Positions 7,352-15,800 of a DNA stretch of 54,601 nt are shown in pieces. Positions within the stretch are counted from its first letter, which is position 1. Each line of letters begins with the position of its first letter. This stretch comes from Fibrobacter sp. (GTDB lineage: Bacteria; Fibrobacterota; Fibrobacteria; Fibrobacterales; Fibrobacteraceae). Location of the stretch: the NCBI GenBank assembly GCA_016285835.1, contig JAEERM010000011.1:1-54601 (forward strand), read 5' to 3'. Below the pieces are notes generated by a model. That model was given only the letters and a program-made list of their open reading frames with translations, searched no databases and was not told where the DNA came from. The translations under genes and the position numbers were made by a program.

Positions 7352-8731
7352 CTTCTCCACCACGTTCCCGAGGATGTGGTGGATTTTGTTTTTGCCGATT
7401 TCGGGATTTTCCAGGTAGTAGAACATCTGCTCCACGAGCGCGTCGGTGTTGAAGTCGTAGCTCCGGATGCGCAGCAGGTAGCTTTCGGCGGAGTTGTCGA
7501 ATGCGATGATGTGGGGCTGGTTCCTGTCGCCGGGCAGCGTACATTCGCCGTCTTCGGCCATTTCGATGAACAGTCCCGCAACCTCGTCGTTGACGCAGAC
7601 CCACCATTCGTCGGGTGCCCATTCGTCCCGTGCAGGAATCAGCGTCTTGAGTTTTTTCTTCAGCAACCTGCGCGAGTAGGCTTCCACGGACTGCTTCGCG
7701 ACGGAGGCGCGCGCAATTTGCCTGTAATCCCAGGGGCTTGCGAACTCTACGTCCACCTGGCTGTCCACTTGCAGTCCTGCCTTCTGCAGGCCCGTCAGGC
7801 GGTCCTTTGACCATGAACTGTTGTGGTACGGCGAGAAGAAGGTGACGTTTTGGATTTTGTTGTTGGCGAGATATTTTCCCACCTCGATTCCCGGCAGTTC
7901 ACCGAAGGTCGAATTGAAAAACGCCCAGTGCGGCTTGTTCAGGTAGAATTTCGGGATGCTGTCCACCGGTTGCTCCCACCAGACGGCAACAGGGAACTTG
8001 ACTCCCGCGAAAAGTTGAAGGAGGGGGAGGGGTTTCTGCACGAGCAACGTGCTCAGCAGCGCTCCGATGGCGTGCGTGTAGTCTTGCAGGCGGACAACTT
8101 GACCACTACGGTCAATCAGATCGCCACTGTTCTCGTCCATTCCCAGGAGGATGAGTTTGTACTTGCGGGCACCGGCTGTTTTATAGATAAGGCGCAAAAA
8201 GTCCAGTTCACGTTCGCTTTCGGCTGTAAAACCGCCCCAGCTATTGCATCGCGTGACAAAGATGAGTTCGCTGAGTCCGTTCCCGGAATTCCCGAAGGCA
8301 TCTCGGTGGTTTTGGGCGAAAAAGTAACGCCTGCCATTTTGCTGGAGGATGCCGGCCTCCATTTTCTGCGCCAAAAACTTGCGGAGGAGGGGGAGACTCG
8401 CATGATAGCGTTCTGCCATCTCTTTCAAGAGGGGCAGAGGGTCAGTCGGCTTGTACTCTCCGTGTCTCCAGTCTTCTTCGAAAAGGCGGTTGAGCTTGGC
8501 GAGGGCGCTTTCCCTGGGTTTGGGGAGTTGAATCTGTGTCGGTGAACTGCCCCAGAAACAACCTTTACCGCGGATGCAGTAAATTTGTCCGTTATCCTGA
8601 AGCTGCCGGAGGACGGCCTGTACAGTCCCGGAACTCGCCTTGAACGTGGCCATGAGCATGCGGACGCTGGGCAGCGCTTCGTCACGTTTGTGCGGGGACT
8701 GGATTAATGCTTGCAGGATCTTGTTGCGCAT
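7349..8731 (-). CDS. GntR/LacI-type transcriptional regulator with two winged helices
   Basis: This is a 460-residue cytoplasmic DNA-binding protein. Residues 1-65 form a GntR-type winged helix (LPSVRMLMATFKASSGTVQ, LRQLQDNGQIYCIRGKGCFW). A second, weaker winged-helix-like segment follows at about residues 85-150 (PLLKEMAERYHASLPLLRKF, GILQQNGRRYFF). The remaining C-terminal part resembles the periplasmic-binding-like effector domain of LacI-type regulators (for example VTFFSPYHNSSWSKDRLTGL and IIAFDNSAESYLLRIRS). The ligand, probably a small molecule or sugar, cannot be told. It starts 24 bases after the 8756 gene ends on the same strand, so the two may share a transcript. Confidence 0.8.
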   Translation of the reverse strand: MRNKILQALIQSPHKRDEALPSVRMLMATFKASSGTVQAVLRQLQDNGQIYCIRGKGCFWGSSPTQIQLPKPRESALAKLNRLFEEDWRHGEYKPTDPLPLLKEMAERYHASLPLLRKFLAQKMEAGILQQNGRRYFFAQNHRDAFGNSGNGLSELIFVTRCNSWGGFTAESERELDFLRLIYKTAGARKYKLILLGMDENSGDLIDRSGQVVRLQDYTHAIGALLSTLLVQKPLPLLQLFAGVKFPVAVWWEQPVDSIPKFYLNKPHWAFFNSTFGELPGIEVGKYLANNKIQNVTFFSPYHNSSWSKDRLTGLQKAGLQVDSQVDVEFASPWDYRQIARASVAKQSVEAYSRRLLKKKLKTLIPARDEWAPDEWWVCVNDEVAGLFIEMAEDGECTLPGDRNQPHIIAFDNSAESYLLRIRSYDFNTDALVEQMFYYLENPEIGKNKIHHILGNVVEK

Positions 8732-8755
8732 AGGCTCGGCACGGGGTTCGGTGGA

Positions 8756-9571
8756 TTAGCGGTATTGTGCGCTCCAACGGCGCTTGAAACGCGGTTCGTC
8801 AAGAACCTTGGCCCAGATGAATCCCTTGCGCACATCGGCGATGTTTCGCGTCGAGACCGCGGGGGAGCGGGATGGTTGCGTAACGTTTTCAGATTCAGCG
8901 GCAGCAAGGGCGGCAAGATCCGTACCGGCGGCTTCGCGGGCGGATTTGGCACGGCCTTCGAGTTCGTTCAGCTTGCGCTGGCGTTCCAACTCCAGACGGC
9001 GTGCTTCTTCACGCTCATCGCGCAAAGCCTGCTCACGTTCCGCTTCGGCATCCTGTTCTTCTTGTTGATGTACACGATTTAGGAGATTGTCCAGTTCGTC
9101 CATGTCGTGCACGAGTACGTCGCAGTCGCCTTCGCCCATGTCGTGGCCCACAATGCGGTGGGCTTGCAGCGCCATGAGCATCTCGGCGGCCGTATTTTCG
9201 TCGACCTCGAATTCATCCATCAGGAATTCCAGATTGACAATATCGACACCGATGACGACTTCGGCAACATCGCGGAGCGTGATAGGCTTGTTCGGGTCGC
9301 GACGCTTTTCCACAGGGGGAACGGGCGGCTCGATGTTGCCCTGAGCTGCCTGTCGCTGCGCTTCCTCGAATTGACGAATCAAGTCCTGCAAAGAACGCGG
9401 CGCATGCGGGGCTTCTTCAGTCCCGTAATCGTCGTTTTCCTGGTCGTCTTCAATATCTTCACGCCTGTTTACGGTCGGCGGAATCTGTTGCTGCTTCTTT
9501 CGGTTGGCGGCAACCTTCTTGATGACGATATCAAGAACCCAGATGCCGATGAGTATGAGGAGTCCTTCCAT
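8756..9571 (-). CDS. Membrane-anchored acidic protein with FtsK-gamma-like segment
   Basis: This is a 271-residue protein of unknown function. The N-terminus is a single membrane helix (LLILIGIWVLDIVIKKV) followed by basic residues and an acidic, Gln/Pro-rich linker. Residues about 112-145 (VNLEFLMDEFEVDENTAAEM, then LQAHRIVG) look like the winged-helix gamma domain of FtsK/SpoIIIE translocases, which recognises DNA. No motor domain is present. A long charged helix or coiled coil (about residues 160-225, rich in E, R and Q) and a basic C-terminus (FKRRWSAQYR) follow. The FtsK-gamma resemblance is judged by eye and uncertain. Confidence 0.7.
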   Translation of the reverse strand: MEGLLILIGIWVLDIVIKKVAANRKKQQQIPPTVNRREDIEDDQENDDYGTEEAPHAPRSLQDLIRQFEEAQRQAAQGNIEPPVPPVEKRRDPNKPITLRDVAEVVIGVDIVNLEFLMDEFEVDENTAAEMLMALQAHRIVGHDMGEGDCDVLVHDMDELDNLLNRVHQQEEQDAEAEREQALRDEREEARRLELERQRKLNELEGRAKSAREAAGTDLAALAAAESENVTQPSRSPAVSTRNIADVRKGFIWAKVLDEPRFKRRWSAQYR

Positions 9572-9576
9572 AATAG

Positions 9577-9667
9577 TGGTCAGTTATCAGTGGTCAGTTG
9601 TGAGTTATCAGTGGTCAGTTATCAGTTGTCAGTGGTCAGTGGTCAGTTGTCAGTGGTCAGTTATATG
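9577..9667. repeat. TCAGTGG/TCAGTTA heptamer array
   Basis: About 12 heptamers, mainly TCAGTGG, TCAGTTA and TCAGTTG, fill the whole gap between the four-helix-bundle gene and the next gene downstream on the minus strand. The array reaches within a base of the stop codon of the former. Confidence 0.85.
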
Positions 9668-10033
9668 TTAGGAGTGTTGTGTTGTGAGTTTATTTTTGAA
9701 AGAGCACATCATTTTTCTAATTTCAGTGATGTTTTGGCTTAGTGATTTCCAAGTTTCTTCATTTATATATTTCAGGTCTTTTGCTAATATGAGTTGATAT
9801 TCAACTTCAGATGATGAGCCTATAGCCATTTGGATAAAATGTGCAAAATCTTTACTTGTTCGCCTTCCGCAGCCTTCTGCAATGTTTGTCGGAATTGATG
9901 ATGCAGATCTTCTTATTTGCGATGTTAGGGCGAATTGCTCGCTTTTTGGAAAGTTGTTCTCTGTAATTTTGTAAATAGACAAAACCAGCGAATGACTTTT
10001 TTTCCAAATTTCAAGAGACTGAAAATCTTGCAC
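9668..10033 (-). CDS. Four-helix-bundle protein (S23/IVP family)
   Basis: This is a 121-residue protein of the four-helix-bundle family first found in intervening sequences of 23S rRNA genes and related to the Avd accessory protein of diversity-generating retroelements. Typical features are DFQSLEIWKKSHSLVLSIYK near the start, FALTSQIRRSASSIPTNIAE, and the GSSSEVEYQLILAKDL helix. The start is set at GTG 10033, because GAGG lies five bases upstream and homologues usually begin with (M)xDF; the in-frame ATG at 10051 lies inside the heptamer array. No reverse transcriptase or variable repeat is nearby. It sits between heptamer arrays on both sides, inside an otherwise co-directional gene run, so it looks like an inserted cassette. 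Confidence 0.85.
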   Translation of the reverse strand: MQDFQSLEIWKKSHSLVLSIYKITENNFPKSEQFALTSQIRRSASSIPTNIAEGCGRRTSKDFAHFIQMAIGSSSEVEYQLILAKDLKYINEETWKSLSQNITEIRKMMCSFKNKLTTQHS

Positions 10034-10040
10034 AATTACC

Positions 10041-10132
10041 TCACAACTCATAACTCAAAACTCACAACTCATAACTCAAAACTCACAACTCAAAACTCAC
10101 AACTCATAACTCAAAACTCATAACTCAAAACT
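10041..10132. repeat. CTCATAA/CTCAAAA/CTCACAA heptamer array
   Basis: About 13 heptamers fill the gap between the floA stop codon and the four-helix-bundle gene. The last heptamer overlaps the floA stop. On the minus strand the other end supplies the GAGG ribosome-binding site of the four-helix gene. Confidence 0.85.
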
Positions 10133-11105
10133 ATTTCGCGGCTTCGCCGCCAGCACCGATTTCCTTTCTCATTTGCGTGTCGGCTTCGATGTTCTTCAAG
10201 TTGTAGTAGTCCATCACGCCGAGTTTGCCGTCGCGGAGGGCGGATGCCATGGCCATCGGGATCTGGGCTTCGGCTTCCACAAGCTTGGCCTTCATTTCCA
10301 TGACCTTCGCCTTCATTTCCTGTTCGGCGGCGTAAGCCATGGCGCGGCGTTCTTCTGCCTTGGCCTGGGCAATCTTCTTGTCGGCTTCGGCACGGTCGGT
10401 TTCGAGGATGGCGCCAATGTTCTGGCCCACGTCCACGTCGGCGATGTCAATGGAGAGAATTTCGAAGGCGGTACCGGCATCGAGGCCGGAGGCGAGCACC
10501 TTCTTGGAAATCATGTTCGGGTTTTCGAGCACGTCCTTGTGGCTCTTGGCAGAACCGATGGAAGAAACGATACCTTCACCCACGCGGGCAATCACAGTGT
10601 CTTCGCCGGCACCACCGACCAACTTCTGGATGCTCGCGCGCACGGTAATACGGGTCACGGCATGGAGCTGGATACCGTCGAGGGCCACGGCGGAAACCTT
10701 CGGGGTCGTGATGACCTTCGGGTTCACGGACATCTGCACGGCTTCGAGCACGTTACGGCCGGCGAGGTCGATGGCGGCAGCTTCCTTGAAGTCGAGCTTG
10801 ATGTTCGCCTTGTTTGCGGCGATGAGAGCCTGAATCACGCGGAGCACGTTACCGCGGGAGAGGTAGTGGGCTTCGAGCAGGTTGGTGTCGACGGGGAGGC
10901 CTGCCTTGCAGCTGAGGATTCGGGCTTCGACAATCACCTGCGGCGGCACCTTACGCAGACGCATACCGATGAGCTGGAAAATGCTCACGTTCGCCCTGGA
11001 GAACAAGGCCTGGAGCCAGAGGCTGAAGAACTTGCCGATGAAGGCGAGCAGGATGATGACGGCAATCGCCGCGATAACAATACCAATGATGAGAAGAGTA
11101 TCCAT
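10131..11105 (-). CDS. floA: FloA, flotillin-like protein
   Basis: This is a 324-residue protein of the FloA (YqfA) flotillin-like family, which scaffolds functional membrane microdomains. Residues 5-35 form the membrane-inserted hydrophobic segment. Family signatures follow: [13 protein letters not shown], the [20 protein letters not shown] stretch, [11 protein letters not shown] and the SPFH-type domain with [20 protein letters not shown]. The C-terminal part is a long Ala/Glu/Lys-rich helix (about residues 235-300) as in other flotillins. The length matches the family. The gene lies 21 bases downstream of the NfeD-type protease gene, the conserved partner arrangement. Confidence 0.95.
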   Translation of the reverse strand: MDTLLIIGIVIAAIAVIILLAFIGKFFSLWLQALFSRANVSIFQLIGMRLRKVPPQVIVEARILSCKAGLPVDTNLLEAHYLSRGNVLRVIQALIAANKANIKLDFKEAAAIDLAGRNVLEAVQMSVNPKVITTPKVSAVALDGIQLHAVTRITVRASIQKLVGGAGEDTVIARVGEGIVSSIGSAKSHKDVLENPNMISKKVLASGLDAGTAFEILSIDIADVDVGQNIGAILETDRAEADKKIAQAKAEERRAMAYAAEQEMKAKVMEMKAKLVEAEAQIPMAMASALRDGKLGVMDYYNLKNIEADTQMRKEIGAGGEAAK

Positions 11106-11126
11106 TTTTTTCTCCGTTTTTTGTTT

Positions 11127-12671
11127 TTAAACGCTTGTGTCCAGAACCACCCAGATGTGGCCTTCTTGTACGGCTTCAACTTTTACGCGGGAGCCCGCTT
11201 CGATAATCTCGCCGTGGGTCTGAACGTCGAATAGCTTGGTCGAGCCATCGGTTAGAGTAAAGCTTGCTTGGCCTACCGGGCGCAGGAAGGTCTTGGCGAC
11301 ACCGACATCACCGACATTCACTTCTTGCACGGCTTCGGTGGGAGATGCTGCTGTTTCCAAATCGGTCTTGAGCATGGGCGTCCAGCCTTCGGGCAAGAGC
11401 GGAATCAGGTACTTGCTTGCTGCAATTGGGAATACAAGCGCAACGCCTGCACAGCATAGCATATAAAGTAATCCAAACAGCCATGGGGTCGCGTCGAAGG
11501 TTGTCTCGACGGTCTCGGGAATGTATTCGGGCATCTCGGAGGGCGAGAACGAGAGCGCGAGGGCGAGTATCATGCACGCGATGCCCCCGACGCCAAAGAT
11601 GAACGTTCCCGGCATCACGAAGATTTCGACGAGGAACAGCGCCACGCCCGCCACGAGCAGGATGGCGGGGATGTAGCCGTCGAGCTGCGGGGCGAATTGC
11701 CCGAGGAACACGATGGCGATAAGGATGATGCCGATGATGCCGAATAGCCCGAACCCGGGCGTCTTGAATTCGATGTAGAGGGCACCGAACCCGAGGATGA
11801 GCAGAATTCCTGAGATGGCTGCGATGGCGGCGGCGATGTCTTCGCCGAGAGTCGTCTCGACTTCGCTACGCCTTTCTATAGCAAGTGCGGTCTCGAAGTC
11901 GGCTCTGTCCTTGAACGTGCCCTTAGAGAAACCGAGTTCTTCGGCTTCTTTGTCGGTCATCGTTAAAAGTTCGCCTTCTTTAACGAGGATTTTGGGCGCT
12001 CCCCAGAATTCCTTTTCGGCCTTGTCGAGGACTTCGTATTTTTCGCCCTCGATGATAAGCACTGTGTCGCGCTCCGTCTTCTTGCCCTTGTCGAGCTTGG
12101 CCTTGAGTTCCAGGATTTCAAGTTCCGGGGTCACGAACGATGAACTCAGCAGTTCGGGGTAACCGTTCCGCTGGGCGAGGTTCCTGAACTTCGCCCGGAG
12201 CGGGGATTGGATTTTTTCGCCGACAATTTGCGGGGTGCCGTCGCCGCCCTGTACGATGGGTGCGCAGTCGCCGATGGTCGTGGCTTCGAGCATGTAGAGA
12301 CGTTTGCAGGCGAGCGCGATAAGGCTCCCCGCACTGATGGCCTTCTTTTTTACGAGGGCGATAGTCTCGGGGCCCTTGACTGCCATGATGGTATCAACAA
12401 TATCGAATGCTGCGTCGAGTCTGCCGCCGAAGGTGTTGATTTCGAAAATGATGTAGTCGGGGTTTTCCTTGAGTGCGTCGTCAATGGCGCGGGCGCAGAA
12501 ATCAAACATCGACGGTTCCACGTCGCCTTCGAGCTTGATCCACACGGCGTGCTTCTTTTCGAGTTCCTGGATGGTATTTGTAGAGTCAACAGTTGAGACG
12601 GTTGTTGTCTCAGCGAATGTGAATGCCGAGACGAGGGCGAGAAGGGTAAAAAGCCTTGCGAATATATTCAT
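11127..12671 (-). CDS. NfeD-type membrane-bound serine protease (ClpP class)
   Basis: This is a 514-residue membrane protein of the long NfeD (NfeD1b, YqeZ-like) type. ATG 12671 is chosen because it starts a clear signal peptide (FTLLALVSAFTFAE); the frame extends upstream to 12806 with no sign of protein character. An N-terminal ClpP/SppA-like protease domain (about residues 30-270) carries FEINTFGGRLDAAFDIVDTI and KKAISAGSLIALAC, where the Ser after AG is the probable nucleophile. Four to five membrane helices follow (about residues 285-430), then a C-terminal OB-fold NfeD domain (GDVGVAKTFLRPVGQASFTL ... VKVEAVQEGHIWVV). The adjacent floA fits the known stomatin/flotillin-NfeD operon pairing. 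Members are linked to membrane-protein quality control. Confidence 0.92.
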   Translation of the reverse strand: MNIFARLFTLLALVSAFTFAETTTVSTVDSTNTIQELEKKHAVWIKLEGDVEPSMFDFCARAIDDALKENPDYIIFEINTFGGRLDAAFDIVDTIMAVKGPETIALVKKKAISAGSLIALACKRLYMLEATTIGDCAPIVQGGDGTPQIVGEKIQSPLRAKFRNLAQRNGYPELLSSSFVTPELEILELKAKLDKGKKTERDTVLIIEGEKYEVLDKAEKEFWGAPKILVKEGELLTMTDKEAEELGFSKGTFKDRADFETALAIERRSEVETTLGEDIAAAIAAISGILLILGFGALYIEFKTPGFGLFGIIGIILIAIVFLGQFAPQLDGYIPAILLVAGVALFLVEIFVMPGTFIFGVGGIACMILALALSFSPSEMPEYIPETVETTFDATPWLFGLLYMLCCAGVALVFPIAASKYLIPLLPEGWTPMLKTDLETAASPTEAVQEVNVGDVGVAKTFLRPVGQASFTLTDGSTKLFDVQTHGEIIEAGSRVKVEAVQEGHIWVVLDTSV

Positions 12672-12875
12672 GTTACCAATGTATAAAGTTTTCTGGGCAA
12701 AGAAATGATAGGCAGGCTTTTTTGGAAGGAAAGTAGGATGGTGAAATGGATATTTTTTTTTACCAAATGGACCGAAAATGCCTCGAAAAACATTTTTTTT
12801 AAACAATTTGTAACATCTTGTTTACAGAATAAGACTATATTTAACATAGAGGAGTCTGCAACTGGCGAGTATAAT

Positions 12876-15800
12876 ATGAAGAGTAAGATTTTCAGTTTCA
12901 ACGCTATAATTACGTTCGTGTTAATCGCGTTCCTTTTTGGCGTGACTGAAATTGGCTTTTTCTACATATCCAATAAGGTGACAGCCGATTGTTGGGAGAA
13001 CCTGCACCAGATTGGCAAGAATGCAGACTCACGCCTTGTTTTCGTATCGCGTTCCCAGATGGGCGCACTCATCAACATCACGGATCTCTTTACCTCGGTG
13101 GAGACATTTGATAATCCCGAGGTCGTGAAGTATATCCAAGAAGTAAGGGTTGGCCCCCTCCAGGCTCCGGTCCGTGTTTATCGCCGCAACGGCTACTATA
13201 TATATGAAAAGGGAAGTGGCACCAACCCCAAGGTTGTTGGGCTGTTGAACAAGTATTTCTCCCCGTCTCCCTACATCACGCCTGTTCACGAGGATGTGTT
13301 TCGACCTGGAGTGATGGTCGCCGAACAATTTTTCCCAATCCGCCACAAGGGCGAGATTGTGGGTGTCTTGGCTGCGGTGATAGATTTGCATGTTTTGCCT
13401 GGGTTCTTCGCGCAGTCAAACGTGAATAGCGAAGGACTGAATTTGCTGATTCTTGACCGTCGAGACAGCCTGCTCTTTGTGGATACTTTCCACAAGAAAA
13501 TGTCCAAGATTTCGGATTATTCTTCCAGAAGGACCAAGAGTGGTTATTCTTATGAAAAGTGGGTTTCGGATGTCATGGGCAAACGAACCTCCGACTTTGC
13601 ATTCTTGCGCGAAAATGGCGAAGTTACTTTCTTGACTGCCTTGCCCTCGCTTGTCGAGAATTGGACCATGTTGGTGGCCATTTCCGAGGATGTCGCCCTG
13701 GCTAAAGCGCTCCTTGTTCGAAAGACATTCATAATCATATCGTTAATAGAACTTTTTGCACTCATCTTCTACCTGTTCTGGATGGTCCGCGATATCAAGA
13801 AGCGTCTTGAATCCGAGAACCGCGAGTATGCTGATATTCTTTCGACTTTGAGTGGCAGTTTCGATGACCTTTTCTACGTCAACCTGAAAGACGATTCCTT
13901 TATCGAGTTTGTCTCGCATAAGAAATTCCAGAAGTTGGAAATGAAGACCGGTAAGGAAAACTTCTTTACTTGGGCTAAGTCGAAAATTCAGGAATATTGC
14001 AATTTTGAAGACCAGGAACTTGTGCTGGACTTCTTGACTAAGTCGCGCTTTGCAGATGGCTTGAATCCTGGAGAATCTCTTTCTGTGGAATTCCGGTTAG
14101 ATGACCAGCATAGGAAGAACCGGTATTACAGGTTGAGAGCGCACAAGGCGGTGAGTGCACATGATCATGTAATCTTCACTCTAGAAAACGTCGATGATGA
14201 AGTTCGCAAATCCGACATGCAGCGGCAGGACCTCGAACGGCGCAATCGCATGATTGCTTCGCTGGCTGCGGATTTTGACTGTGTTCAGTATGTCGAACTG
14301 CACGATGCAAAGTTTGACGATATGGCGGAGACCTATCGCGAAAGTGAAATGCTTGCGCGAATTATTCCCGGCTGGGCGGCTGAAAAGACGTTCATGCTCA
14401 AGCTTGATCTTTTGTTGACTTATGTTGTCTGTGATGCCGATCGTGAGGATTTCCTTGCTCAGACACGTCGTGAGGTCATTCTGGCGAATCTCAAGAAGCA
14501 GCCCACGTATTATGTGAATTTCAAGGCGCTTATTAACGGGAAGGAACTGTTCTACCAACTCAAGTTTATTGCCGACAGAGTAGGGACCGAAAAGATAAAG
14601 GGCTTTGTCATCGGTATCCATAGCGTTGACGAGGAAATCAAGCAACAACTTGAAATCCAGGAAAAACTGAAACGCAATTTGGAAATCATCGACATCTTGT
14701 CCGAGGATTATACCGCTCTGTATTATATGAATTTCAAGACGCTCAAGACGGGCGTGCTGTCGTTGGTCAATGATGATAATACCGATGTCCGTGATTTTAT
14801 TTCGCAGAACGACAACTTGATGGATGTGTTCAAGAATTTTGTTGAAGAATTGGTTCATCCTTCTGACAGGAGCCTTCTTGAACCTTACATGGATTTGGAG
14901 TACGTGCGGAAAACCCTTGCGAACCAGAAACGCATCAATGTCGATTTCAGGCGCAACTATTCTGGCGTTTTCAAGTATACGCGCATGACCATCGCGAAGG
15001 CGGAGGCTGTTGACGAAGAACCTGAATTGGTGGCTGTCGGCTTTATTGAAATTGACGAACAGTATAGGGCCGAGGCGGAACGCCAGGAGAATATTCGCCG
15101 CGTCATGACCCTGTCTGACGAGTTCGAATCTATCTACGATGTAAATATTGACGACGGAACGTATCGCGTATCGACCAAGAGCAGCAAACATTCCGAAGAA
15201 ATCAAGGGCTACCAGGCCATGAATCTGGATTTCTTCGAGTTGAATGCGAACAGTATTCCGGTAGTCATTTACGAGGACGATCGCGAGATGATGTCCAAGT
15301 ACATGACCAAGCAGTACATGCTCGACCGTCTTGAAAAGGAAATGTCGTACTTCATCGATTACCGCGCTGTTATCGACGAGAAGATTCTTTGGTATAGGAT
15401 GAAGGTGACCCGTTCGGGCAACTGGATGAACGAACGCCGCATGCTTGTGGGCGTGTTCAACAACGACGAGAACTACCGCAAGGAAAAGGCCCAGCAGGAG
15501 GCTTTGGAACAGGCGCTGCAGATGGCCAAATCGGCATCCAGGGCAAAGACGACCTTCCTCAACAACATGAGCCACGATATCCGCACTCCGATGAATGCCA
15601 TCATTGGCTACACGAGGCTTGCGAAGGCGCACCTGGACAACAGCGACCAGATTAAGGATTATCTCGGTAAGATTGCGCAGTCTTCCGATCACTTGCTCTC
15701 GCTCATCAACGACGTGCTGGACATGAGCCGCATTGAGTCGGGCAAGATGAACCTGAACGAAAAGTCGGAAAATCTCTCTAACATCATCCACATGCTCAAG

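Noticed and set aside
1362..10132. Heptamer arrays as CRISPR arrays
   Set aside because: The units are 7 bp with no spacers and no cas genes are present, so they are simple short tandem repeats.
9577..10132. Diversity-generating retroelement (because of the Avd-like four-helix protein)
   Set aside because: No reverse transcriptase, template repeat or variable repeat was found nearby.
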